A stretch of 64,000 nt of DNA from the NCBI RefSeq assembly GCF_000151105.2, contig NC_014804.1:930001-994000 (forward strand), in the 5' to 3' direction. Made by a program: the position numbers and the translations under genes. The DNA comes from Thermococcus barophilus MP (GTDB lineage Archaea; Methanobacteriota_B; Thermococci; Thermococcales; Thermococcaceae). The notes under the pieces were generated by a model. The model saw nothing but the letters and a program-made list of their open reading frames with translations, searched no databases and was not told the DNA's origin. Positions 36,884-46,862 of this stretch are shown here, piece by piece (within the stretch, counting starts at the first letter, position 1; each line of letters starts with the position of its first letter).

Positions 36884-37391
36884 TTTTCATCAACTCCTCT
36901 GAAAGCTTAAAAAATTCATCAGCCAGCTCATCCGGAATTTCCCAGGGAGTATTGTACTTAGAAAGCTCCTTAAAGAGATCATCAAACCTCTTTAAAGTTT
37001 CAAGATTTTTCTTCAGGTCCTCTTGAAGCTCTCCGGGTGGCTTACGCATATGATTTAAGGCAACCGATAAATCCACCAGTGCGGCATTCAACTTTCTGAA
37101 CTTCTGCTCATTAGTATAAGCTGCCAATATACCGAAAGTCCAGTACAAATTCCGCACATGGAAATAGTAAATGTCGAGATAGAGCAAAAGAACTTCATAG
37201 GAAGCATTATTTCTAAGCAGGTATTCAAAAGTTCCTCCCATGTAGCTGAGCTCTATGCTGCTTGTTTGAAACTTCCAATAAAACTCAGCTAAAACCTCCT
37301 TCTTCTCCTTCTCGGCTTTCCACCAAGAGTAGGTTGAAAAGACTGAGATCAAGAGCAACACCATTAAGATAAATGAGCCACTCTTTTTCAT
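36873..37391 (-). CDS. Exported or anchored helical hypothetical protein
   Basis: 172 residues from ATG 37391, preceded by ggggagtgaa. A single N-terminal hydrophobic segment (FILMVLLLISVFSTY) is followed by a helical, charged domain of about 140 residues. Upstream starts at 37403 and 37424 are possible. It is translationally coupled to the following membrane protein. Function unknown. Confidence 0.64.
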   Translation of the reverse strand: MKKSGSFILMVLLLISVFSTYSWWKAEKEKKEVLAEFYWKFQTSSIELSYMGGTFEYLLRNNASYEVLLLYLDIYYFHVRNLYWTFGILAAYTNEQKFRKLNAALVDLSVALNHMRKPPGELQEDLKKNLETLKRFDDLFKELSKYNTPWEIPDELADEFFKLSEELMKNGG

Positions 37392-37450
37392 TTCACTCCC
37401 CATAAAAACTTTATAACACCACATTATATTAAAAATTCCTGGTGAAACAA

Positions 37451-38149
37451 ATGCTTATCGGTTTAATCTCCGATATCCACTCCAATTGGGAAGCTCTTCA
37501 GGCTGTATGGAGGGAAGTGAAGAAGGCAGATGTAATATTCTGCATGGGTGATTTAGTTGGTTATGGGGCAAACCCCAATGAAGTCGTTGAATTCTTCAGG
37601 GAGCAGATGAAAAAGAGAGAAGTTCTCTGTGTGAGAGGAAATCATGACAACGCTGTTGCTTTTGGCATGGATTGGGGATTTAATCCATATGCAAGAGCGG
37701 CTGTGAGATGGCATCAACAGGTTATGAGCATTGAGAACCTTGAGTTTTTAAGGAGATTGCCGATAAGGCAACTCTTTACTGATGACACTGGAAGGAGCTA
37801 TCTCATAATCCACGGTTCGCCAAGAGCACCTTTGGACGAGTATTTGTTTCCCTGGTTCCCAGACAGCGAGCTCAAAGATGTTCTGAGCTATGTGAAGCAA
37901 GATGATCTTATTGTGGGGCATACCCATATGCCGATGCTAAGGGAAATTGACGGAAGGAGAATAATAAACCCGGGAGGAGTTGGACAGCCAAGAGACGGAG
38001 ATTGGAGGGCTGCTTATGCCTTCATTGATACAGAGACCCGAGAGGTTATTTTTGAGAGGGTTGAGTATGACATTGACAAAGCTGTTAGAAAAATAATTGA
38101 AGCTGGGCTACCCAAGTTTCTGGCTTACAGACTTTACGAAGGATATTAA
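37451..38149 (+). CDS. Calcineurin-like metallophosphoesterase
   Basis: 232 residues from ATG 37451 after ggtgaaacaa. ISDIHSN, GDLVGYGANP, RGNHD and VGHTHMP are the four metal-binding motifs of the YfcE/MJ0936-type phosphodiesterases, which bind two manganese or nickel ions. Probable substrates are cyclic nucleotides or small phosphodiesters, not certain. It is divergent from the exported protein gene upstream, with a short shared promoter region. Confidence 0.9.
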   Translation: MLIGLISDIHSNWEALQAVWREVKKADVIFCMGDLVGYGANPNEVVEFFREQMKKREVLCVRGNHDNAVAFGMDWGFNPYARAAVRWHQQVMSIENLEFLRRLPIRQLFTDDTGRSYLIIHGSPRAPLDEYLFPWFPDSELKDVLSYVKQDDLIVGHTHMPMLREIDGRRIINPGGVGQPRDGDWRAAYAFIDTETREVIFERVEYDIDKAVRKIIEAGLPKFLAYRLYEGY

Positions 38150-38161
38150 ACAGAAGAAGAA

Positions 38162-38467
38162 TCAAGGAGACTGAACCCTTTCTTTTACAGTCCTCAACCT
38201 TCTGAGCTTAGACTTTACTGCCAGCTTTGAGGAGTCAATTATTATCACTTCTCCAATGCTTTTAACTGCACTTATTGGGATTAAAAGCAATCCCTCATGA
38301 TCAGTAACGAATTCACTTGTATCTAAATCTTCATCCGGTTCAGCTACAATTACAAGCAGATCACCAGTTTCTTCATCAAAGCTCAAATCGTAAACCCATC
38401 CAAGTCTTATTCCCGTGTCTGTAATGAGCTCAACATCCCTAAGCTTTGACGCCTTTATCTTTACCAT
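38162..38467 (-). CDS. PRC-barrel domain protein
   Basis: 101 residues from ATG 38467 with gaggtggcaaag ahead. IKASKLRDVELITDTGIRLG followed by DLSFDEETGDLLVIVAEP is the PRC-barrel beta fold, found in RimM and archaeal stand-alone proteins linked to RNA processing and cell division. The stand-alone archaeal form has unknown partners. It lies just after the phosphoesterase in convergent orientation. Confidence 0.88.
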   Translation of the reverse strand: MVKIKASKLRDVELITDTGIRLGWVYDLSFDEETGDLLVIVAEPDEDLDTSEFVTDHEGLLLIPISAVKSIGEVIIIDSSKLAVKSKLRRLRTVKERVQSP

Positions 38468-38581
38468 CTTTGCCACCTCAGAACTTTAAACTATACTATT
38501 AGTCGGGTTTTTTGTATAAAAATCTTTTCTGCATGAGCAAAAACCGAAAAGTGAGATGAAAAATAAAAGGCAAATCCCCAT

Positions 38582-41086
38582 TCAGCCTGTGAAGTAATCC
38601 ATCTCCTTTCTCTCTTTAGGTGCCTTTCTGCTCTCTTCGAACTGTTTGTAGTACTCAATCATGTATTTTGTAACACTCGGCCTTATCTTCTTCATAGCTT
38701 CTTCAAAGTCCTTCCGTGAAACTTTGAGTTTTTCAAGGAACTCTTCACTTTGCTCTTCAATGAGCTCTCTGGGTATTTTTGCAACAGTTCTTCTTAAAGC
38801 GTTCATTGCCGCTTCTCTTACAAGAGCTGCTATATCCGCTCCTGTATAACCTTCAAGTCTCTTGGCAAGCTCTTTTAAGTTTACATCTTCCGCTAAGGGC
38901 ACTCTTCTCGTGTGGACTTTTAGAATTTCATATCTTGCTTTCTCGTCTGGTGCTGGAACTAAAATCAGGCGGTCAAACCTTCCCGGTCTAAGCAGGGCTG
39001 GATCTAAAATGTCCGGTCTGTTGGTTGCTGCAATAACAACAACCCCACTATTCTCTTCCAGTCCATCCATTTCTGTCAACAGTTGGTTAATTATCCTATC
39101 GGTTACTCTGTTTACATCGCTTCCCCTCATTGGAGCAATTGCGTCAATTTCATCGATGAACACCACTGTTGGTGCCGCTTGTCTCGCTTTCCTGAAGATT
39201 TCTCTAATTCTCTTTTCGCTTTCTCCCACCCACTTGCTTAAAACTTCTGGGCCTCTGATTCCAATGAAGTTAGCCTCGCTCTCCGTTGCCACAGCTTTAG
39301 CGAGCATGGTTTTGCCTGTTCCCGGTGGTCCGTAGAGGAGAATTCCCTTCGGAGGATTAATTCCCAAACGCTGAAACGCTTTTGGGTATTTGAGCGGCCA
39401 CTCAACTGCCTCTCTGAGTGCCTGCTTCACATCTTCCAATCCTCCAATGTCCTCCCAGTGAACGTTTGGAACCTCAAGCATCACTTCTCTCAAAGCTGAA
39501 GGTTCAACCATTTTCAATGCTTCGTAGAAGTCTCTCTTAGTGACTTTGAGCTCCTGAAGGACTTCTGGTGCAATCTTTTCCTCTTCTGGATTAATCTTTC
39601 CTTCTTGGATTAGCCTCCTCAGAACGACCATTGCAGCTTCTCTCGCTAAAGCTGCCAGATCCGCTCCAACAAATCCGTGCGTCTTTTCGGCTAACTCATC
39701 AAGCATCTTGTCAATCAGCTTCGCCTTAACTTCGCGGTAAATTTCCCCATCACTCTTGAGGATTTCTTTTATCTCATCTTCATCTTTGGCTTTCTCAACT
39801 TTCTTGATGATCTCCTCAAGCTTCTTTTTATCGAAGCGCTCTTCTTTAAGGAATTCTTTAAGAACTTTCAAAACTGACGGTTTATCGTAGTCCGGCTCGA
39901 GAGGCATCCCCCTTGTGTGAATCTGGAGGATTTCTTTTCTTCCCTGCTTGTCTGGAACGCCAACTTCAATCTCTCTGTCGAATCTTCCTGGTCTTCTTAA
40001 AGCCGGATCAATTGCATCAGGTCTGTTTGTTGCGGCTATAACTATGACCTTCCCCCTCTTCTTCAGTCCATCCATTAAAGTTAAGAGCTGACTAACAACT
40101 CTCTTTTCAACTTCTCCGGTAACCTCTTCTCTCTTTGGTGCAATCGCATCAATCTCGTCAATGAAGATTATGCTCGGAGCGTTTTCCTCAGCCTCCTTGA
40201 AGACTTCCCTCAAACGCTCTTCACTCTCACCGTAGAATTTGCTCATAATTTCTGGACCGTTGATGGCTATAAAATGAGCATTTGTCTCGTTAGCTACAGC
40301 CTTTGCGAGCAAAGTTTTACCGGTTCCCGGTGGACCATAAAGCAAAACTCCCTTAGGCGGCTCAATTCCAAGACGTTCAAAGAGCTCTGGATGCTTCAAA
40401 GGCAGCTCAACCATCTCCCTGATCTTCTGAATCGCATCCTTGAGACCACCTATGTCTTCATATGTAACCTCTGGAACCTTCTCTTCTCTAACTTCGACCG
40501 CTTGAGGAAGAACTTCAATTTCGGTGTTGTATGTTATCTGAACTATTCCCTTGGGATTTGTGTTCACGACAATGAACTTTAATTCACCAAATGCTAATGG
40601 AAGTGCTTCAAAGAACCCCCTAAAGAACTCATCGAAAGGAGAACCTGTGTAGAATTCCTCCCTTCCACTTGCAACTATAATGTCGCCTTTCACAACTGGT
40701 CTGCCAAGAAGGTTCTGCTTGATCATATCGCCAGGAATCTGAATTAGGACTCCTCTCTGGGCAGGTGCAAGAACAACTTTTTTTGCTTCTTTGACTTCAG
40801 CTCTCCTAACAGTCACATAATCCCCGATGCTGACCTTAGCATTTCTCCTGATGTAGCCGTCCATCCTGATTATGTCCAGCCCTCTGTCGTCTGGATGGGC
40901 ATTTGCAACAATTGCTGCTGTACTCCTCTCTCCCTCAAGCTCAACTATGTCCCCCGGTTCAACACCCAACTCCCGCTGATATTTTCTGTCAAATCTGACT
41001 ATCCCTCTCCCAACGTCCCTTTTCAAAGCTTCGGCGACTCTGAGTTTAATCTCATCTTTAACCTCATCTCTTTTTCCTAAAATCAT
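38582..41086 (-). CDS. cdc48: CDC48/VCP-type AAA ATPase (VAT)
   Basis: 834 residues from ATG 41086 after aaggagggataaag. An N-terminal double-psi barrel (to about residue 190) precedes two AAA modules, each with GPPGTGKT and a DEIDAIAP Walker B block. The C-terminus ends in an aromatic Tyr-Phe (YFTG), close to the HbYX-like tail that docks on the proteasome. It unfolds substrates for degradation. The upstream gene overlaps its first eight codons, suggesting coupled translation. Confidence 0.96.
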   Translation of the reverse strand: MILGKRDEVKDEIKLRVAEALKRDVGRGIVRFDRKYQRELGVEPGDIVELEGERSTAAIVANAHPDDRGLDIIRMDGYIRRNAKVSIGDYVTVRRAEVKEAKKVVLAPAQRGVLIQIPGDMIKQNLLGRPVVKGDIIVASGREEFYTGSPFDEFFRGFFEALPLAFGELKFIVVNTNPKGIVQITYNTEIEVLPQAVEVREEKVPEVTYEDIGGLKDAIQKIREMVELPLKHPELFERLGIEPPKGVLLYGPPGTGKTLLAKAVANETNAHFIAINGPEIMSKFYGESEERLREVFKEAEENAPSIIFIDEIDAIAPKREEVTGEVEKRVVSQLLTLMDGLKKRGKVIVIAATNRPDAIDPALRRPGRFDREIEVGVPDKQGRKEILQIHTRGMPLEPDYDKPSVLKVLKEFLKEERFDKKKLEEIIKKVEKAKDEDEIKEILKSDGEIYREVKAKLIDKMLDELAEKTHGFVGADLAALAREAAMVVLRRLIQEGKINPEEEKIAPEVLQELKVTKRDFYEALKMVEPSALREVMLEVPNVHWEDIGGLEDVKQALREAVEWPLKYPKAFQRLGINPPKGILLYGPPGTGKTMLAKAVATESEANFIGIRGPEVLSKWVGESEKRIREIFRKARQAAPTVVFIDEIDAIAPMRGSDVNRVTDRIINQLLTEMDGLEENSGVVVIAATNRPDILDPALLRPGRFDRLILVPAPDEKARYEILKVHTRRVPLAEDVNLKELAKRLEGYTGADIAALVREAAMNALRRTVAKIPRELIEEQSEEFLEKLKVSRKDFEEAMKKIRPSVTKYMIEYYKQFEESRKAPKERKEMDYFTG

Positions 41087-41849
41087 CTTTATCCCTCCTT
41101 TGGTAAATCTCAATTGCTTCCTCCAACGTTAAATTACCCTTAGCAACTTCACGTGCAAGCTCAGATGAAATTGTAATCCTTCCTCCACTCATAATTCTAC
41201 TTTTGCTTTTTATATGCTCAATCTCCCTTTTAGTCGGCTCGTTTGTGTAAATCAATTCTCCAATTTTAACTTCTCTCCCTTCCCTTAAAGCTATGTTGAT
41301 TGATGCAACTATATCTTGAACCTGAGAGCCTTCAATACCGCCGACTTTAGGTGTCGTCCCTCTCTCGTTTACAATGATCACTGGATAGCTCTCACCTAAA
41401 ACCCTTGCAAGTGCTTTAAGCATTAATATGCGGTGCCTCTTTGCTCCGTGCCCAATCTTAATCCTCGCTTTTGGATACTTTTCAAGAAGATCAAGAATCA
41501 CATCCACGTCTTTGGGGCTCTTCAGATGGTAGACCTCAACCACCCTGTTATCTCCAACGACTGCAACTCCGGGCCTCTCTCCAGGATCTATTGCAATGAA
41601 GACCTTTTTGAATCTCTTCCTTCCCTCAAGTCTCGCTAAAAGTTCATCTATGAAGTTCTCGTTCTTAACAATTATCTTGACTGGAAAGTTTATTTTATCG
41701 TAATCTTCTTCACCTGTCAGAACAACCTCAACGTCAAAAGGGATCTTCTCATCTAAGCGGAGGCTGTAAAAAGGGATTCTATACTCTTTAAGCACCTTTG
41801 AAGCGATATAGTACACGCGAGCATTTCTTGTTACAATTGCAACTCTCAT
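41064..41849 (-). CDS. Hypothetical protein with RNase H-like fold segment
   Basis: 261 residues. [19 protein letters not shown] near residues 87-105 resembles the first strand of YqgF/RuvC-type RNase H folds, and a later [15 protein letters not shown] has aspartate placed as in that fold. The basic C-terminus ([11 protein letters not shown]) overlaps the CDC48 start by 23 bases. A nuclease or an inactive relative are both possible. It has no ribosome binding site visible at ATG 41849. Confidence 0.68.
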   Translation of the reverse strand: MRVAIVTRNARVYYIASKVLKEYRIPFYSLRLDEKIPFDVEVVLTGEEDYDKINFPVKIIVKNENFIDELLARLEGRKRFKKVFIAIDPGERPGVAVVGDNRVVEVYHLKSPKDVDVILDLLEKYPKARIKIGHGAKRHRILMLKALARVLGESYPVIIVNERGTTPKVGGIEGSQVQDIVASINIALREGREVKIGELIYTNEPTKREIEHIKSKSRIMSGGRITISSELAREVAKGNLTLEEAIEIYQRRDKDDFRKKR

Positions 41850-41963
41850 GGTTTGTGATACGCAGTTAGGTATTAAAAAGGTTGAGGCTTGGAATGACGA
41901 GGTAAATTAAAGTGCTTACCTAAAGCTTTTTTATTAAAGTGATGAGCTTTTTAAGGTGGTGAC

Positions 41964-43166
41964 ATGGCATTCCTGAAGGTTGTTCCACTCGAAGAGGCTT
42001 TGAAGGTTATTAATTCATTTTCCTTAAAGCCCAAAATTGAAGAGATCAAGCTTGAAGAAGCCTTGGGAAGAGTGCTGGCTGAGGACATAGAAAGTCCAAT
42101 GGATGTTCCTCCGTTTGATAGGTCGACTGTTGATGGATACGCCGTAAAAAGCAAAGATACATGGGGTGCAGGTGAAACAAATCCTGTAAAATTAAAAGTC
42201 GTTGGGGAAATAAACGCTGGAGATATGCCAAAGATAGAGCTGAAAGATGGAGAAAGCGCTTACATTTCGACAGGTGCACCTCTGCCAAAGGGAGCAGATG
42301 CCGTCATTCCTTTTGAGGAAGTTGACAGAGAAAATGAATGGGTAGTCATATACAAACCAGTGTATCCTGATTATGGAGTTATGAAGGCGGGAGCAGATGT
42401 ACCAAAAGGAAAGCTTCTGCTGAAGAAAGGAACAAAGCTGAGCTTCAAAGAAACTGCCCTGCTTTCTGCTGTCGGTTTTGAAAAAGTCAAGGTTTTTGCA
42501 AAGCCCAAAGTTGCCGTGATAAGCACGGGAAATGAGATTATTTTGCCGGGCAAAGATCTGAAATACGGTCAGATTTATGACATAAACGGCAGGGCGATAA
42601 GTGATGCCATAAGAGAGCTTGGTGGAGAAGCATATTTCTTGGGAATAGCAAGAGATGACAGAGAGAGCTTAAAAGAGAAAATACTTGAGGGACTAAAGTA
42701 CGATATGATAATCCTTTCAGGAGGGGCAAGCGGAGGAATTAGGGATTTAACAGCATCAATAATTGAAGAACTCGGCGAGATAAAAGTTCACGGCATAGCT
42801 ATTCAGCCGGGCAAACCAACAATAATCGGACTCATAGAGGGAAAACCAATCTTTGGTCTGCCGGGTTATCCAACAAGCTGTCTAACAAACTTCACTCTGC
42901 TTGTAGCACCGCTCATCAAGAAACTTCTCGGTCAGAGTCAGGAATACAGAAAAGTCAAGAAAAAGCTTGCTCACAAAGTTTTCTCGGTAAAAGGAAGAAG
43001 ACAGTTCTTGCCGGTGAGGATTGAAGATGATAAAGCCGTGCCAATACTAAAGGGAAGCGGTGCTGTTACGAGCTTCATTGATGCAGATGGGTTCATAGAG
43101 GTGCCAGAGAACGTTGAGATACTCGACGAAGGAGAAGAAGTTGAGGTGATATTGTTTGGTGTCTGA
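41964..43166 (+). CDS. moeA: Molybdopterin molybdenumtransferase MoeA
   Basis: 400 residues. PPFDRSTVDGYAV, GADAVIPFE and GLPGYPTSC are family signatures. MoeA inserts molybdenum or, in these organisms, tungsten into adenylated molybdopterin for the tungsten-dependent aldehyde and formate enzymes. ATG 41964 follows aaggtggtgac. It stands alone between the RNase H-like gene and serS. Confidence 0.95.
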   Translation: MAFLKVVPLEEALKVINSFSLKPKIEEIKLEEALGRVLAEDIESPMDVPPFDRSTVDGYAVKSKDTWGAGETNPVKLKVVGEINAGDMPKIELKDGESAYISTGAPLPKGADAVIPFEEVDRENEWVVIYKPVYPDYGVMKAGADVPKGKLLLKKGTKLSFKETALLSAVGFEKVKVFAKPKVAVISTGNEIILPGKDLKYGQIYDINGRAISDAIRELGGEAYFLGIARDDRESLKEKILEGLKYDMIILSGGASGGIRDLTASIIEELGEIKVHGIAIQPGKPTIIGLIEGKPIFGLPGYPTSCLTNFTLLVAPLIKKLLGQSQEYRKVKKKLAHKVFSVKGRRQFLPVRIEDDKAVPILKGSGAVTSFIDADGFIEVPENVEILDEGEEVEVILFGV

Positions 43167-43248
43167 ATTTTTGCTTTATCATTTTATCAATCCCACTAAC
43201 AAATGATTTTTAAACTTCTCCTTCGCTTTAAATTCTTAGGTGAATGCT

Positions 43249-44616
43249 ATGCTCGACATAAAGCTCATTCGTGAAAACCCCGACATTGTTAAAGGTGACC
43301 TTATAAAGCGCGGTGAACTTGAAAAGCTCAAATGGATTGATGAAATTCTTGAGCTTGACAAGAAATGGAGAGAAAACCTCAGAAAGATTAACCAGCTGAG
43401 AAGAGAGAGGAACAGAATAGCTGTCGAGATAGGCAAAAGAAAGAAAGCGGGAGAAAGCGTGGATGACCTCCTTACAAAGAGCAAAGAGATAGTCAAGCAG
43501 ATTGAAATACTGGAGAAGGAAAACGAAGAAATAAGGAAGAAAATCGACTTCTACCTCTGGAGATTGCCAAACATAACCCATGAAAGTGTCCCAATTGGAA
43601 AGGACGATACCGAAAATGTTCCGATAAAATTCTGGGGCAAGGCAAGAGTCTGGAAAGGTCACCTTGAGAGCTTTCTTGAGCAGAGTCAAGGAAAGATGGA
43701 GTACGAGGTTTTAGAGTGGAAGCCAAAACTTCATGTTGATTTGCTCGAGATTTTGAGAGGTGCAGATTTTGAAAGAGCTGCAAAGGTCAGCGGTTCAAGA
43801 TTTTATTACCTTCTCAATGAGATTGTTATCCTTGACTTAGCACTAATCCGCTTTGCTCTTGACAGGCTGATTGAGAAAGGATTCACACCAGTTATTCCTC
43901 CCTATATGGTCAGGAGATACGTTGAAGAGGGTGTTACAACTTTTGACGACTTTGAAAACGTCATTTACAAGGTTGAAGGCGAGGACTTGTATCTGATCCC
44001 GACAGCAGAGCACCCATTAGCTGGAATGCATGCCAACGAGATCATTGATGGAAAAGATTTGCCACTCCTCTATGTTGGAGTCTCACCGTGCTTCCGTAAA
44101 GAAGCGGGAACTGCAGGAAAAGATACAAAGGGGATTTTCAGGGTCCACCAGTTCCACAAGGTTGAGCAGTTCGTCTATTCAAGACCAGAAGAGAGCTGGG
44201 AGTGGCATGAAAAGCTCCTCCAGAACGCTGAAGAGCTGTTCCAAGAACTTGAGATTCCGTATAGAGTGGTCAATATCTGTACTGGAGATTTGGGCTATGT
44301 TGCAGCTAAGAAATACGACATTGAAGCATGGATGCCGGGCCAAGGAAAGTTCAGAGAGGTTGTCAGCTGTTCAAACTGTACCGACTGGCAGGCAAGGAGG
44401 TTGAACATCAGATTCCGAGACAAGACTCATGAGAAGCCGAAGTTCGTACACACCTTAAATTCAACAGCGATAGCAACCTCAAGAGCAATAGTTGCCATTT
44501 TGGAGAACTTCCAGGAAGAGGATGGAACGGTTAGGATACCAAAGGCACTGTGGAAGTACACAGGATTCAAGGAAATTGTACCAGCAGATAAAAAAGAGAA
44601 GTGCTGTCAAAGTTAA
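43249..44616 (+). CDS. serS: Seryl-tRNA synthetase
   Basis: 455 residues from ATG 43249 with aggtgaatgct ahead. The N-terminal 110 residues form the tRNA-binding coiled coil (WRENLRKINQLRRERNRIA), then the class II catalytic core with FRKEAGTAGKDTKGIFRVHQF (motif 2) and a final motif 3 near GTVRIPKALWKYTGF. This is the canonical type, not the rare methanogen form. The stop overlaps that of the RNase P gene by four bases. Confidence 0.97.
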   Translation: MLDIKLIRENPDIVKGDLIKRGELEKLKWIDEILELDKKWRENLRKINQLRRERNRIAVEIGKRKKAGESVDDLLTKSKEIVKQIEILEKENEEIRKKIDFYLWRLPNITHESVPIGKDDTENVPIKFWGKARVWKGHLESFLEQSQGKMEYEVLEWKPKLHVDLLEILRGADFERAAKVSGSRFYYLLNEIVILDLALIRFALDRLIEKGFTPVIPPYMVRRYVEEGVTTFDDFENVIYKVEGEDLYLIPTAEHPLAGMHANEIIDGKDLPLLYVGVSPCFRKEAGTAGKDTKGIFRVHQFHKVEQFVYSRPEESWEWHEKLLQNAEELFQELEIPYRVVNICTGDLGYVAAKKYDIEAWMPGQGKFREVVSCSNCTDWQARRLNIRFRDKTHEKPKFVHTLNSTAIATSRAIVAILENFQEEDGTVRIPKALWKYTGFKEIVPADKKEKCCQS

Positions 44617-44996
44617 CTCTTATTTTTAACCCTCTCTTCAAGTCTTCTCCTACGCCTTTCTTTCTGCTCTCTTAGATATGGATACCTCATAATATGTCCG
44701 CATTCAAGACACTTGATAACAACATGCGGCATCCTCTTCTGCCTCAGCCTAACTTGAGCATTAACCCCCGGCAGTAAAAAGGAATGACATTTTTTGCAAT
44801 ACCGCCGCTTCCACTTTCTTGGCATCCTCACTTTAGCCTTCTGCTGCACAGCCAAGGCGATTTCAACATATCTATTAGCCAACTCCTTATCATAAGGAAA
44901 AACTCTCTCAGCTAATGTAAAGAGTATGTTAATTCTCTCCAGAGCAATTTTCCTCTTCTCTCTCTGCTCCTTCTTCCTCAAAAACTTCTTTGACAT
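44613..44996 (-). CDS. rnp4: Ribonuclease P protein component 4 (Rpp21)
   Basis: 127 residues from ATG 44996. The zinc ribbon CKKC...CLEC (about residues 70-104) and flanking basic helices match archaeal Rpp21/Rpr2, which with Rpp29 helps the RNase P RNA remove 5' leaders from tRNA precursors. It lies nine bases after the OB-fold gene on the same strand. Confidence 0.94.
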   Translation of the reverse strand: MSKKFLRKKEQREKRKIALERINILFTLAERVFPYDKELANRYVEIALAVQQKAKVRMPRKWKRRYCKKCHSFLLPGVNAQVRLRQKRMPHVVIKCLECGHIMRYPYLREQKERRRRRLEERVKNKS

Positions 44997-45005
44997 TTCA
45001 ACCAC

Positions 45006-46520
45006 TCACTCTGGCTTTATCATTTTAAGCTTTCCAAAGAAAGGTTCATAAAGGTGCCCTTCTGCAATTAAACGCTCTATGATCTCTTTAGCATATGCCT
45101 CTTTAAATCCATATTCAAGCAACGCTGTGTAGAACTCCTCTCTACTAACAGTTCCGTCAAGAGATGTTGCCTCCAAGTCCATAAAAATATTCAGTGCAGT
45201 GTTTGCCCTTTTATCCCCACTAATATATCTCTCGTAAGTTTCCACGGCACTCAATATGACTTTCTCTGGCAGTTCATTCATCCATAAGTCAAGAATTTCT
45301 TGGTTTATAAGCAAGACATCATGGATAATGCCCGTATCAATTTTCCCCTTAAATCTACCAATCGAACCCAAAATATGAGCGCTCAGCAGATATCTTGTAT
45401 TTGTTTCAAATATCATGCCTTTGATCATCAATGCGTCAAATTTCTCACCATATTCATGGCGATTTTTCATTATCCACCGCTCAAATCTGTCCCTGAATTT
45501 CTGCATAATCTCATCCCCAGCACTAAGCGATGCTATTTTCTCCCTTTCTTTGAAGATTGTTATGATAACATTTGGAATCAGCTCTTCAAGTTCCTTATTC
45601 CTCTCATAACCAATAGGTTCACTAAGGATGAACGGAGTTTCAGAAGAGTAAGCCAGTGGATCGTCTGGTGATAACAGGCTGTATCTCTTTGGCGTCAAAA
45701 ACACAGCATTTTTGTTCTCAAAATATTCAACAGCCCAATTTGGAGCCGGAATTTCTTTGCTGAGGATCTTCTTGTTGTATGGGACATAGTATTTCAGGTT
45801 TGTATTATTGGGATTAAATAGGACGAAATCTAAATCAAGCTCTGGATCAACAAAAGAGTCCTTGTTGTCCTTTCTTAAGTGCAGTTCCATAGGGAAGAGT
45901 GAATAAAGATAGCGAACAGTTTCCCAGACTGATAGGATAATTTTCTGCTCATTCTTGAATACGGAAAAAGTAACCCCTTCCCCCCAGTTCTTTTTTGTGC
46001 CCACAATTATTGGAGAGGCAAAGAGGGAGTAAATTACAGCTTTCTCAAGGTCGTAATTGGCATATATTGTTTTCATAAATAAGTCCTCAAATTCTTTCTT
46101 GCTCAATGCCATTTCCTCATATTCGAGCCAATAATCAGAGTAGTTTGCACTCTCAAGAGATTCAACATGGATCATACGCAAGTTTCCATATGGGTAGCTG
46201 TCGATAATTCCACTGACTTTTACGTATTCTCCGCTCCTAAATCTAGCATTAACTTTGCTGTTTTCGGTGATTCTGAGAATAAGATACGCTCTCAGCCCAG
46301 CTTTTTTAAGCTCGCTTGGAGAGAGGGGCGAAAGGATGTAGTAGAGAGCATCCTTTGGAGCATAAGGGGGCTGTCTGAGGAGTAAAAAGCCCTGAACTTC
46401 AACAGGCTCACCATTCTTTGAATTCTGGATCTTACTCTGGAAATCCCTAACCCTTTTAGCTGGTGTAAGCTTTTCTCGCCTTCCTGCAAATCTCAGAAGT
46501 TTAAACACGTAATCCTCCAT
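45006..46520 (-). CDS. OB-fold and winged-helix protein, co-transcribed with rnp4
   Basis: 504 residues from ATG 46520. Residues 35-120 (GEPVEVQGFLLL; GEYVKVSGIIDSYPYGNLRM) look like an OB fold that binds single-stranded DNA or RNA. The last 55 residues (SREEFYTALLEYGFKEAYAKEII, then a wing-like LYEPFFGKLK) look like a winged helix, the RPA32 layout. The centre, about 300 residues, is not recognised. The TATA atttataaac lies about 25 bases upstream, so the message is leaderless. A single-strand binding or RPA-linked role is inferred. Confidence 0.7.
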   Translation of the reverse strand: MEDYVFKLLRFAGRREKLTPAKRVRDFQSKIQNSKNGEPVEVQGFLLLRQPPYAPKDALYYILSPLSPSELKKAGLRAYLILRITENSKVNARFRSGEYVKVSGIIDSYPYGNLRMIHVESLESANYSDYWLEYEEMALSKKEFEDLFMKTIYANYDLEKAVIYSLFASPIIVGTKKNWGEGVTFSVFKNEQKIILSVWETVRYLYSLFPMELHLRKDNKDSFVDPELDLDFVLFNPNNTNLKYYVPYNKKILSKEIPAPNWAVEYFENKNAVFLTPKRYSLLSPDDPLAYSSETPFILSEPIGYERNKELEELIPNVIITIFKEREKIASLSAGDEIMQKFRDRFERWIMKNRHEYGEKFDALMIKGMIFETNTRYLLSAHILGSIGRFKGKIDTGIIHDVLLINQEILDLWMNELPEKVILSAVETYERYISGDKRANTALNIFMDLEATSLDGTVSREEFYTALLEYGFKEAYAKEIIERLIAEGHLYEPFFGKLKMIKPE

Positions 46521-46542
46521 CAAACATAGCATCTACCGAAAT

Positions 46543-46552
46543 GTTTATAAAT
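46543..46552. promoter_or_regulatory. Symmetric TATA box serving 5S rRNA and the OB-fold gene
   Basis: tttataaat at 46543-46551 is nearly palindromic. To the right it sits about 25 bases before the 5S rRNA start; to the left it sits about 25 bases before ATG 46520. No second TATA box is seen for either gene, so one element may be read in both directions. Confidence 0.6.
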
Positions 46553-46573
46553 CCTCCTTTAAAGGTATGTACT

Positions 46574-46700
46574 GGTACGGCGGTCATAGCGGCGGGGCTA
46601 CACCCGGTCTCGTTTCGATCCCGGAAGTTAAGCCCGCCAGCGATCCCGGTTGTACTGCCCTCCGAGAGGGGGCGGGAAGCCGGGGACGCCGCCGGCCACT
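46574..46700 (+). rRNA. rrf: 5S ribosomal RNA
   Basis: The stretch carries the full archaeal 5S sequence: helix I from ggtacggcgg paired with ccgccggcc at the end, the loop ttcgatcccggaagttaagc, and the GC-rich helix with ccctccgagagggg. About 127 bases; the ends are set by the pairing of helix I and may shift by a base or two. A TATA box lies 25 bases upstream. It is a stand-alone 5S gene, not attached to 16S/23S, as is usual in Thermococcales. Confidence 0.96.
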
Positions 46701-46862
46701 CAAACTGTTTTTCTGTTGAGATTTTAAGAAATCAGTACACTTTAGTTGGTGAAGATTTTTAGTTTCGAGCAAACAGCGTCTGTTAGGGAAAGGTTTAAAA
46801 ACTAAATTCTCCTTTGCTATCTTGACAGCTCGATGAACGATGAAGTTTTGGAGGGATGTGAA

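Noticed and set aside
41930-41962. gtgatgag upstream of moeA as a possible C box
   Set aside because: No D or second C box is found at the right distance.
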